Source of the DNA: Stenotrophomonas maltophilia
GTDB taxonomy: Bacteria; Pseudomonadota; Gammaproteobacteria; Xanthomonadales; Xanthomonadaceae
DNA: 64,000 nucleotides
Assembly: GCF_004684085.1 (NCBI RefSeq)
Contig: NZ_SRHZ01000029.1
Span: 1 to 64,000, forward strand
Direction of reading: 5' to 3'
Numbering within the stretch: position 1 is the stretch's first letter; every line of letters starts with the position of its first letter. Below are positions 25,612 through 33,389 of this stretch, piece by piece. The position numbers and the translations under genes were made by a program. The notes below the pieces were generated by a model. The model searched no databases. It saw nothing but the letters and a program-made list of their open reading frames with translations, and was not told the DNA's origin.

Positions 25612-28600
25612 ATGACCCACCCACTCCGGATGTCCAAGCTCACCCTTGGTCTCGTGGCTGCGCTTGCCGCCGCTCCCGCCTTCGCCCAGAGCACCTCTGC
25701 CGGTGTCGGCGGCCAGGTGATGTCCTCTGCAGGCCAGCCTGTGGTCGGCGCTGAAGTCACCATCACCCACACCGAGTCGGGCACCGTTTCGCGTGCTACC
25801 ACCGACGCATCGGGTCGTTACAACGCGCGCGGCCTGCGCGTGGGTGGCCCGTACACCATCACCATCACCAAGTCCGGTGAAGGCACCAAGACCGAGGAGG
25901 GTGTCTTCCTGAACCTGAACCAGGTCAACACGATCAACGCCAATCTGGGCGGCGATCTGGCTGCCACCAACCTGGATGCCGTGAACGTTGTCGCCACCGC
26001 CGGCGGCCTGGACCTGTTCAGCGCCACCAAGATGGGCAGCGGCACCAACGTGACCCGCGAAACCATGGACGCGCTGCCGTCGGCCAACCGCAACATCCAG
26101 GACTACATCCGTCTGGACCCGCGCATCTCGCAGGTCAGCAAGGCTGACGGCGCGATCTCGGCCGGTGGCCAGAACACCCGCTACAACGCCATCCGCATCG
26201 ACGGCATCAGCGCCTCCGATCCGTTCGGCCTGGGCTCCAACAACCTGCCGACCGAGCGTCAGCCGGTGTCGATGGACGCCATCCAGGAAATCAACATCGA
26301 CCTGGCCAACTACGACACCACCATCGCTGGTGGTACCGGTGCGGTGATCAACGCCGTGACCAAGTCGGGTACCAACGAATTCCACGGCACTGTGTACGGT
26401 TCGTACCGCGACAAGGACATGGTCCGTTCGCGCCTGGAAGGTGATCGTACGGACTTCAACGGCTTCAAGGACGAGAAGACCTACGGCATGACCTTCGGCG
26501 GCCCGATCGTCAAGGACAAGCTGTTCTTCTTCACCAACTACGAAAAGTACGAGCGTAGCGGCGGTGGTGTCAGCCTGAGCGAAAGCCCGTACAACAAGGA
26601 TCCGGCGAAGGGTGGCATCAGCGACGCCGACATCTCGGCCGTTCAGAAGCGCATGGCGGAACTGGGTCATCCGGTGGGTAGCGTCAGCGACCTGAACAAC
26701 AAGACCGAGATCGAAGAGTACGCGGTCAAGCTGGACTGGAACATCAACGAGAACCACCGTGCTGCCCTGCGCTACAACAAGATGAAGCAGGACGTCGTCC
26801 GCTTCCCGCAGGTCAGCAGCAGCGCGTTGTCGCTGAGCGATTTCTGGTACACCCAGCCGACCCAGTACGAAACCTGGATGGGTGAGCTGTTCAGTGACTG
26901 GTCCGAGAACTTCTCGACCGAGTTCAAGGTCTCGCACAAGGACTACTCGTCCAACCGTGTCGCTGCCTCGCACCTGCCGCAGATGCGCGTCCGCTTCGGC
27001 AACAATTCGCTGTACCTGGGTACCGAGCAGAACACCCACACCAACCTGGTCGAGTCGAAGGAACTGAGCGCCTTCGGTGCCGGTACCTGGTACGTCGGTG
27101 ACCACACCATCAAGTTCGGTTTCGATTACACCGACAACGACCTGATGAACTTCTACGGCCGTAACCTGTACGGCGCGTACGACTTCCGTGACCTGGCCTC
27201 GTTCCTGAAGGGCACCGCCAACGGTTACCAGCTGCGCGTTCCGCGTCCGGGCGGCAGCCTGGATGACATTCCGGCCAAGTTCCACCTGAAGAACACCGGC
27301 CTGTTCATCCAGGATACCTGGGCGGTCAACTACAACCTGAGCCTGATGTTCGGCGTCCGCGTAGACATCCCGGACTTCACCAGCCAGAGCAAGTACAACG
27401 CCGACATCCAGGCGATGTATGGCTACAACAACACCAAGCTGGTGGACAAGAGCCTGATCCAGCCGCGCGTTGGCTTCAACTACACCTTCGACAGCGATCG
27501 TCCGACCCAGCTGCGCGGTGGCGTGGGCCTGTTCGGCGGTGCTGCACCGAATGTGTGGCTGGCAGGTGCCTACCAGAACACCGGCCTGAACTACGTCGAG
27601 TACAACGTTCCGGGTAATCCGGGTGGCTTCAGCGTCGACGCCGACAATCCGTTCATTCCGGACCCGTCGCGTATCGTTGCGCGCCAGAACGTGGACATCA
27701 TCAACCCGGGCACCCGCCTGCCGTCGGTGTGGAAGGCCAACCTGGCCTTCGACCACGAACTGCCGTGGTACGGCATCGTGGCGTCGGCCGAACTGCTGTT
27801 CACCAAGGTCAAGGATGGCCTGTACTTCGAGCGTCTGGACCTGACCGATGGCAAGGGCAATGGCCCGACCTTCGTGTCCGCACAGGACGGTCGTGAGATC
27901 TACTGGAATGGCAAGGGCCTGGACCAGGCCAACAGCAAGATCGACAACCGTACCGGTGACAACCTGGGCATGGAGAACGGCACCAACGGCGTGCTGAACC
28001 GCAACTACCGCCCGAACAACATCGGCGACGTGCTGCTCCTGCGCAACACCGACAAGGGTCGTGGCAGCCAGGCCACCTTCTCGCTGGCCAAGCCGCTGAC
28101 CGAGAACTGGGGCTGGTCGCTGGGTTACACCTACACCCAGTCCAAGGAAGTGAGCCCGCTGACCAGCTCGCAGAACACCTCGAACTGGAACAACACCCAG
28201 ATCCTGAACGCCAACGAGAACATCGCGTACAACTCGCGCTATGCGATCAAGGACCGTATCACCGGTACCCTGGAGTGGAAGCACAACTTCTTCGGTGACA
28301 ACGCCACCCGCGTCGGCCTGTTCTATGAAGGCCGTTCGGGCCGTCCGTACAGCTACGTGTTCTACAACGATGCCAATGGCGACAGCGCAATCGGCAACGA
28401 CCTGTTCTACGTGCCGAAGGGCCCGGGCGACGTGCTGTTCGTGGGTGGTGCAACCATGGAGCAGAAGTTCTTCGACTGGCTGGCGCAGAATCCGGAGCTC
28501 GATGCCTACCGTGGCAGCACGGTGCCGGCCAACCAGCACCGCGCCAAGTGGGTCAACAGCTTCGATGTCCGCATCAGCCAGGAGTTCCCGGGCTTCGCGA

Positions 28601-28860
28601 AGACCCACAAGGGTGAGATCGCGCTGGACATCATGAATGTCGGCAATCTGCTCAACAAGAAGTGGGGCCTGATCGACGACTACGGCTTCTACGCCACCCG
28701 TCGCGTGGGCAACTTCGCGGGTATCGATCCGGCTACCGGCAAGTACGTGTACTCGTTCACCGGTGCGGATGATTCGTCGATCCAGGAAAACAACAACGAC
28801 AAGGGCAACACCGCCGTGTCGCGCTGGTCGATGCAGCTGACCGTGAAGTACAAGTTCTGA
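25612..28860 (+). CDS. Oar-like TonB-dependent outer membrane receptor
   Basis: 1082 residues. Signal peptide ending ALAAAPAFAQ, an N-terminal carboxypeptidase-regulatory-like beta-sandwich (AGVGGQVMSSAGQPVVGAEV, to about residue 100), then a plug-like region (IRIDGISASDPFGLG, GTGAVINAVTKSGTNEFHG) and a long barrel ending in an aromatic strand (QLTVKYKF, with C-terminal Phe). This is the Oar/SusC-like layout common in Xanthomonads. The ligand is unknown. Codon use is strongly biased to GGT and CGT, unlike the neighbours, suggesting high expression. The ATG at 25612 gives the signal peptide. Confidence 0.92.
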   Translation: MTHPLRMSKLTLGLVAALAAAPAFAQSTSAGVGGQVMSSAGQPVVGAEVTITHTESGTVSRATTDASGRYNARGLRVGGPYTITITKSGEGTKTEEGVFLNLNQVNTINANLGGDLAATNLDAVNVVATAGGLDLFSATKMGSGTNVTRETMDALPSANRNIQDYIRLDPRISQVSKADGAISAGGQNTRYNAIRIDGISASDPFGLGSNNLPTERQPVSMDAIQEINIDLANYDTTIAGGTGAVINAVTKSGTNEFHGTVYGSYRDKDMVRSRLEGDRTDFNGFKDEKTYGMTFGGPIVKDKLFFFTNYEKYERSGGGVSLSESPYNKDPAKGGISDADISAVQKRMAELGHPVGSVSDLNNKTEIEEYAVKLDWNINENHRAALRYNKMKQDVVRFPQVSSSALSLSDFWYTQPTQYETWMGELFSDWSENFSTEFKVSHKDYSSNRVAASHLPQMRVRFGNNSLYLGTEQNTHTNLVESKELSAFGAGTWYVGDHTIKFGFDYTDNDLMNFYGRNLYGAYDFRDLASFLKGTANGYQLRVPRPGGSLDDIPAKFHLKNTGLFIQDTWAVNYNLSLMFGVRVDIPDFTSQSKYNADIQAMYGYNNTKLVDKSLIQPRVGFNYTFDSDRPTQLRGGVGLFGGAAPNVWLAGAYQNTGLNYVEYNVPGNPGGFSVDADNPFIPDPSRIVARQNVDIINPGTRLPSVWKANLAFDHELPWYGIVASAELLFTKVKDGLYFERLDLTDGKGNGPTFVSAQDGREIYWNGKGLDQANSKIDNRTGDNLGMENGTNGVLNRNYRPNNIGDVLLLRNTDKGRGSQATFSLAKPLTENWGWSLGYTYTQSKEVSPLTSSQNTSNWNNTQILNANENIAYNSRYAIKDRITGTLEWKHNFFGDNATRVGLFYEGRSGRPYSYVFYNDANGDSAIGNDLFYVPKGPGDVLFVGGATMEQKFFDWLAQNPELDAYRGSTVPANQHRAKWVNSFDVRISQEFPGFAKTHKGEIALDIMNVGNLLNKKWGLIDDYGFYATRRVGNFAGIDPATGKYVYSFTGADDSSIQENNNDKGNTAVSRWSMQLTVKYKF

Positions 28861-28889
28861 TCCGTCAGAGCCTGAAGCAGTAAGTGGAA

Positions 28890-28914
28890 ACGGCCGGGGA
28901 AACCCGGCCGTTTT
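28890..28914 (+). terminator. Terminator of the Oar-like gene
   Basis: ACGGCCGGG-GAAA-CCCGGCCGT followed by TTTT, 30 bp after the stop codon. A classic intrinsic terminator. Confidence 0.9.
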
Positions 28915-28932
28915 CCGTTCATGCGAAAGTCC

Positions 28933-28961
28933 TTGCAGGTCACCTGGCATCGGCGTAGCAT
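28933..28961 (+). promoter_or_regulatory. Candidate sigma-70 promoter, sRNA or ppnN leader
   Basis: TTGCAG (28933-28938), 17-bp spacer, TAGCAT (28956-28961). Predicted start near 28967. It sits between a strong terminator and the ppnN gene. Confidence 0.55.
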
Positions 28962-28966
28962 CCAGA

Positions 28967-29062
28967 AATGTGCGCGGTGCCAACGCCGCCGATGCGGTCC
29001 CGGAGAGGCGAACGCGGGAAGCACACATCCAACGGTCGGGCTTCCCGGCCGTTTTGCTTTTT
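28967..29062 (+). ncRNA. Candidate small RNA or attenuated leader
   Basis: A region of about 95 bases with a promoter-like pair upstream and its own intrinsic terminator at the end, but no convincing ORF. It could be a free sRNA that stops before ppnN, or the 5' leader of ppnN with an attenuator. I do not recognise an Rfam family. The prediction rests only on promoter and terminator signals. Confidence 0.45.
29032..29062 (+). terminator. Intrinsic terminator before ppnN
   Basis: ACGGTCGGG-CTT-CCCGGCCGT (one T-G pair) with a broken T run (TTTTGCTTTTT). It ends 50 bp before the ppnN start and about 120 bp beyond the Oar-gene terminator, so it must serve a separate transcript. Confidence 0.8.
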
Positions 29063-29112
29063 AAGGGGGCGGCAGTACAGTCGGAAACCTTGAAGGAAGC
29101 GAAAAATTGGAC

Positions 29113-30501
29113 ATGACCACGAACGAAAAATCAGCCCGTGCACTGCCGGTGCAGGACGCGCGGATCTACCCGCGCGGTGGGCTGGATGTGCTGTCGCGGG
29201 CCGAAGTGGCCCGCCTGCGCGATGCGTCTGCCGGCGGCATGCACGAGCTGCTGCGCCGTTGCGCGCTGGCCGTGCTGACCAGCGGCAGTGCCTCTGACGA
29301 TCCGCGCGCGGCGCGCGATCTGTATCCCGATTTCGACATCCAGGTGGCGCAGCAGGATCGCGGCGTGCGCATCGACCTGGTCAACGCACCGGCGATGGCC
29401 TTCGTCGATGGCGAGATCATCCGCGGCGTTGCCGAACTGTTGTTCGCAGTGGTGCGTGACCTGGCCTACATGGCCATCGAGATGGGCCCGGCCTACGCGG
29501 CCGAGCTGGAGTCGTCCGAAGGCATCACCAATGCGGTGTTCGGCCTGTTGCGCAACGCGCGCATCCTCAACCCGGGCGACCCGAACCTGGTCGTCTGCTG
29601 GGGTGGTCATTCGATCTCGCGCGACGAATACCTGTACACCAAGCAGGTGGGCTACGAGCTGGGCCTGCGCGGTCTGGACATCTGCACCGGCTGCGGTCCG
29701 GGCGCGATGAAGGGCCCGATGAAGGGCGCCACCATTGCCCATGCCAAGCAGCGCCGCACCGTGACGCGTTACATCGGCCTGACCGAGCCGGGCATCATCG
29801 CGGCCGAGTCGCCGAACCCGATCGTCAACCACCTGGTGATCATGCCGGACATCGAGAAGCGCCTGGAGGCCTTCGTCCGTATCGGTCACGGCATCATCGT
29901 GTTCGCCGGTGGCGTCGGTACCGCCGAGGAGATCCTGTATCTGCTCGGCATCCTGCTGCGCGAGGAAAACAAGGACCTGCCGTTCCCGCTGATCCTGACC
30001 GGCCCGACCGTGGCGGCACCGTACTTCGAGCAGATCGATCGCTTCATCCGCCTGACCCTGGGCGATGAAGCCGCCGAGCGCTACGAGATCATCATCGGCG
30101 ACCCGGTGGCGGTGGCCAAGAAAATGTCGGCCGGCATCAAGCGCGTGCGTGAGCACCGGCTGGCGCAGAAGGACTCGTTCTTCTTCAACTGGTCGATCGA
30201 GATCCCATGGGAGTACCAGCAGCCGTTCGTGCCGACCCATGAGGCGATGGCCGCGCTGGATCTGCACCATGGCCGTGCCCCGCACGCGCTGGCAGCCGAT
30301 CTGCGCCGGGCGTTCTCGGGTATCGTGGCCGGCAACGTGAAGGAAGACGGCATGCACCGCATCGAACAGTTCGGGCCGTTCCAGATCCATGGTGACCCGG
30401 ACATGATGCAGGCCCTGGACGCGCTGCTGCGCGCCTTCGTCGAGCAGCGCCGGATGAAGATCTCCGGCGAATACCAGCCCTGCTACCAGGTGCTGGCCTG
30501 A
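29113..30501 (+). CDS. ppnN: Pyrimidine/purine nucleotide 5'-monophosphate nucleosidase (PpnN/YgdH)
   Basis: 462 residues. The central LOG domain (about 145-330) has the FAGGVGTAEEILYLL motif for the phosphoribohydrolase active site and CTGCGPGAMKGPMKGA. N- and C-terminal extensions match the YgdH layout and length (E. coli protein about 454). It splits nucleotide monophosphates to base and ribose 5-phosphate; the E. coli enzyme is activated by (p)ppGpp. A TTG at 29107 is 7 bp from the AAGGAAG site and is an alternative start; ATG 29113 is retained as the more usual codon. Confidence 0.92.
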   Translation: MTTNEKSARALPVQDARIYPRGGLDVLSRAEVARLRDASAGGMHELLRRCALAVLTSGSASDDPRAARDLYPDFDIQVAQQDRGVRIDLVNAPAMAFVDGEIIRGVAELLFAVVRDLAYMAIEMGPAYAAELESSEGITNAVFGLLRNARILNPGDPNLVVCWGGHSISRDEYLYTKQVGYELGLRGLDICTGCGPGAMKGPMKGATIAHAKQRRTVTRYIGLTEPGIIAAESPNPIVNHLVIMPDIEKRLEAFVRIGHGIIVFAGGVGTAEEILYLLGILLREENKDLPFPLILTGPTVAAPYFEQIDRFIRLTLGDEAAERYEIIIGDPVAVAKKMSAGIKRVREHRLAQKDSFFFNWSIEIPWEYQQPFVPTHEAMAALDLHHGRAPHALAADLRRAFSGIVAGNVKEDGMHRIEQFGPFQIHGDPDMMQALDALLRAFVEQRRMKISGEYQPCYQVLA

Positions 30502-30508
30502 CCGGCCC

Positions 30509-30537
30509 GGGGTCGGATCCCATCGGGCTCCGACCCC
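30509..30537. terminator. GGGGTCGGA palindrome after ppnN
   Basis: GGGGTCGGA and TCCGACCCC with short inner pairs, beginning 8 bp after the ppnN stop. It lacks a T run, so it is a hairpin or weak terminator. It belongs to the same family as 20178-20217 and 56421-56459. Confidence 0.6.
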
Positions 30538-30674
30538 CGCCACGGGCGGCCGACAGGGCAGGGGCTGTCAACCCTTTGACGCCCGTCGCCCCGGATTGAC
30601 CGTTCATCCTGTCGCCGCTTGCCGGTGGCAGGGCGATGGCCCATCGTGGCCATCAACACGCTGGGGAGCGTCCA

Positions 30675-31190
30675 ATGTCTTTGCGCCGGCAAAACGGCTT
30701 CACGCTGGTCGAGTTGATGATCACGCTGGTCATCCTGGTCATTCTGGCCAGCATCTCCTATCCCAGTTTCCGCACTGCGATGCGCTCCAACCGCCTGACC
30801 ACCACCAACAACGAGGTGATCGGTCTGCTGTCGCTCGCCCGCAGCGAGGCCATCCGCAACCGGCACGGTGGCGGGGTCTGTGGCAGCAGCAACGGCACGT
30901 CCTGCGACGGTGACTGGAGCAAGGGCATGCTGGCCTGGGGTGACGCGGATGGCGATGGCTCCATCAGCGGCAGCGAAAGCGTGCTGCGCTTTTCCAAAGG
31001 CAGCAGCAGCCTGAGCGTCGAGGTTCCCAGCCAGGCCGTCATCGCCTTCGATTCCCAGGGGCGCCGGCGCGCGTCCGCCGACCAGACCGTGAGCCTGGTG
31101 CCGCAAGGCTGCAAGGCCGGTGACCCCATGCGGACCCTGACCGTGCTGTTCTCCGGGCAGGTCCGCTCCACCGCAGGAACCTGCAAATGA
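30675..31190 (+). CDS. fimT: GspH/FimT-family minor pilin
   Basis: 171 residues. Prepilin N terminus with cleavage after Gly in RRQNG/FTLVELMITL; Glu5 of the mature protein is present. A GspH-like domain follows (SLARSEAIRNRHGG) with Cys pairs. It starts the minor pilin operon fimT-pilV-pilW-pilX-pilY1-pilE, which primes type IV pilus assembly. GGGGAGCG lies before the ATG at 30675. It could equally be named fimU by synteny with Pseudomonas. Confidence 0.9.
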   Translation: MSLRRQNGFTLVELMITLVILVILASISYPSFRTAMRSNRLTTTNNEVIGLLSLARSEAIRNRHGGGVCGSSNGTSCDGDWSKGMLAWGDADGDGSISGSESVLRFSKGSSSLSVEVPSQAVIAFDSQGRRRASADQTVSLVPQGCKAGDPMRTLTVLFSGQVRSTAGTCK

Positions 31191-31687
31191 AACGTCGTCG
31201 TTCCAGCCTGGGTGGGCATGCCCGCAATCGTGGCTTCAGCCTGATCGAGGTGCTGATCGCGCTGCTGGTGCTGGCGTTCGGCCTGCTGGGCTTCGCGCTG
31301 CTGCAGACCATGAACGTCCGCTTTGTGCAGAGCGCCAGCCAGCGTACCCAGGCCACCAGCCTGGCCTACGACCTGATCGAACTGATGCGCGTGCAGCGCA
31401 GTGAAACCCTCAAGGGTGGCGAGTACACCAAGGCTTCCTTCACTGCAGGTTCGGTCACTGCGCCGGCCGGTCCATGCACCTGGCCCAACAGTACCGACCA
31501 GACAACATCCAAGGCCAACGTAGCGCGTTGGCAGTGCCAGGTCGTCAAGGTGCTGGGCGGCAAGGCCAGCGCCAACGTGACCGTCAACGACGGCCTGGTT
31601 ACCGTCGGCATCGGCTGGGGAGATGAGCGCTGGAATGCAGCGAACCCCGACAGCATCACCACGTTCACCCTGGTTACCCGTCTATGA
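31187..31687 (+). CDS. pilV: Type IV pilus modification protein PilV
   Basis: 166 residues. Prepilin site in RNRG/FSLIEVLIALLVLAFG, with the PilV pattern (ALLQTMNVRFVQSA, SLAYDLIELMR) following. A minor pilin that forms part of the pilus tip or initiation complex. It overlaps fimT and pilW by 4 bp each, so translation is coupled. Confidence 0.92.
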   Translation: MKRRRSSLGGHARNRGFSLIEVLIALLVLAFGLLGFALLQTMNVRFVQSASQRTQATSLAYDLIELMRVQRSETLKGGEYTKASFTAGSVTAPAGPCTWPNSTDQTTSKANVARWQCQVVKVLGGKASANVTVNDGLVTVGIGWGDERWNAANPDSITTFTLVTRL

Positions 31688-32853
31688 AGCGCGCGCCTTC
31701 CGCTGCCAGCCATGCGGCCGGCCTTTCGCTGGTTGAACTGCTGATCTCACTGGTGATCGGCCTGGTGCTGATGCTGGGCGTGACCCAGATTTTCATGGCC
31801 TCGCGGGCAGCGTCACAGCTGTCCGAAGGCGTGGCGCGCACTCAGGAGAACGCGCGCTTCGCAATGGAGTTCCTCGAGCGGGATATCCGCATGGCCGGGC
31901 ACATGGGCTGCGTGAACGACCAGGCCCACGTAGTCCGTGGCCAGAACAGCGTCAAGGTCAACATCACCGGCGTGAAGGCGGGTGACGGCAGCCCGCTGGA
32001 TTTCTCGGTGCCGATCCAAGGCTACGAGGCGCAGAGTACGGCGCCGGGCAACAAGCTGACCCTGGGCGCAAGCTGGGGCGCGGCAGGCAGTACGCCATCG
32101 GCCATCACCAATCTGAAGCCCGCACCGCGTGGCGGCAGCGACATCATCGTGATGCGCTACCTGGCACCTGAAGGCTCGCCGGTCCTGACCATTGGTTCCG
32201 GGGTTTCGCCGGACATCACCATTGCCGCGGATGCAGCCGCACGCCTGTCGGCCGGCGCCGTCACCTCGCCCTCGGCGTTTGCGGTTGCCGATTGCAGCCG
32301 GGTGGATGTGTTCGCCGGGAAAATTGCCGGCAGCACGATCACGGCCAACAAGTCCGACCTGTCGATGTACTCGGCCAACAACGCGGTGACCATGGTTTAC
32401 CGTGTGGAATCGATGGCGTACTACATCGCCACCAATCCGGCCGGCGAACCCGCGCTGTATCGCGCACGTGGTGCCGGCGACAACACGTTCGCCACCGGCG
32501 AGGAACTGGTGGAGGGCATCGAGAACCTGCAGTTCCTGTATGGCCAGGACACCCAGACCGCGATCAGCAGCACTGCGCCGCCGACCGGTGCGATCACCTT
32601 CCAGAAGACCGCCAGCGGTGTCAGTACCGGCACCGATGATGCCGCCGTTGCTGCATGGCGCCGGGTTGGTCTGGTGCAGTTCGGTCTGCTGGTGCGCAGC
32701 CCGCAGCGGGCCGCCGCCGAGCAGGCCAACACCGCGGTGGCCCAGCTGGGCGTGCTGGGCGTGGGTTTCAACCCGCCCACGACCTACGACGATCGCTATC
32801 GCGCCTCGTATGAGGTGTCCGTGGCGCTGCGCAACCGACTGTTCGGAAACTGA
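31684..32853 (+). CDS. pilW: Minor pilin PilW
   Basis: 389 residues. Prepilin site in HAAG/LSLVELLISLVIGLVLMLG, with Leu at +1 in place of Phe and Glu5 present. The body (RFAMEFLERDIRMAGHMGC, VEGIENLQFLYG) matches PilW minor pilins. It works with PilV, PilX and PilY1 in the initiation complex. It is spaced 3 bp before pilX. Confidence 0.92.
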   Translation: MKRAPSAASHAAGLSLVELLISLVIGLVLMLGVTQIFMASRAASQLSEGVARTQENARFAMEFLERDIRMAGHMGCVNDQAHVVRGQNSVKVNITGVKAGDGSPLDFSVPIQGYEAQSTAPGNKLTLGASWGAAGSTPSAITNLKPAPRGGSDIIVMRYLAPEGSPVLTIGSGVSPDITIAADAAARLSAGAVTSPSAFAVADCSRVDVFAGKIAGSTITANKSDLSMYSANNAVTMVYRVESMAYYIATNPAGEPALYRARGAGDNTFATGEELVEGIENLQFLYGQDTQTAISSTAPPTGAITFQKTASGVSTGTDDAAVAAWRRVGLVQFGLLVRSPQRAAAEQANTAVAQLGVLGVGFNPPTTYDDRYRASYEVSVALRNRLFGN

Positions 32854-32856
32854 CCC

Positions 32857-33378
32857 ATGAAGCCCTCCGTCTCCCGTCGTTTCCAGGGGCGCGCGCAGCA
32901 GCGTGGCGCGGTGCTGTATGTGGCCCTGATGCTGTTGATCCTGCTGTCGCTGATCGGTGTGGTCGGCATGCAGGTGGCCAGCATGCAGGAACGCATGTCA
33001 TCCAATTATCGGGCGGCCAACGTCGCGTTCCAGGCGACTGAGCGCGCGGTACGCGACGCCGAGCGGTCGATCGAACAGATCGACAACAATACCGGCGATG
33101 GCGGCGCGTTGAAGGCTGATGCGATCAAGCGCATCTGCGATGACGGCTTCGATCCCACTCGCTGGGTGGGCCAGCAGAAACTGTCGGCGGCACCGGTGGT
33201 CAGCGTGCGCCGTATCGACAGCTGCATCCTGGGTGAGACGCCGCTCGGCATGGGTACGCCGGAAAGCGAAGAGCCCACGCGCGTCTACCAGATCACCGCG
33301 TTCGGTTCCGACCGCGATGCCGCCACCAGCAACGAGGGGACCTCCTCGGCGGCTGTCGACACTGTTTTCAAGCTTTGA
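32857..33378 (+). CDS. pilX: Minor pilin PilX
   Basis: 173 residues. N terminus QQRG/AVLYVALMLLILLSLIG, the form found in PilX, followed by MQERMSSNYRAANVAFQATE, a family block. The C-terminal part has a Cys pair (RICDDGF and SCILG). It probably anchors PilY1 to the initiation complex. Its stop lies 11 bp before pilY1. Confidence 0.9.
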   Translation: MKPSVSRRFQGRAQQRGAVLYVALMLLILLSLIGVVGMQVASMQERMSSNYRAANVAFQATERAVRDAERSIEQIDNNTGDGGALKADAIKRICDDGFDPTRWVGQQKLSAAPVVSVRRIDSCILGETPLGMGTPESEEPTRVYQITAFGSDRDAATSNEGTSSAAVDTVFKL

Positions 33379-33389
33379 GGAACCCGGTC

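Noticed and set aside
25540-29028. Very long open frame (1162 codons) on the minus strand opposite the Oar-like gene
   Set aside because: It mirrors the plus-strand gene codon by codon; high GC leaves the antisense frame open. The plus-strand product has a signal peptide and family features, the antisense one has none.
28921-29064. Short plus-strand frame beginning ATGCGAAAGTCC that runs through the terminator before ppnN
   Set aside because: No ribosome site and it reads through the hairpin and T run; the promoter and terminator signals explain the region better.
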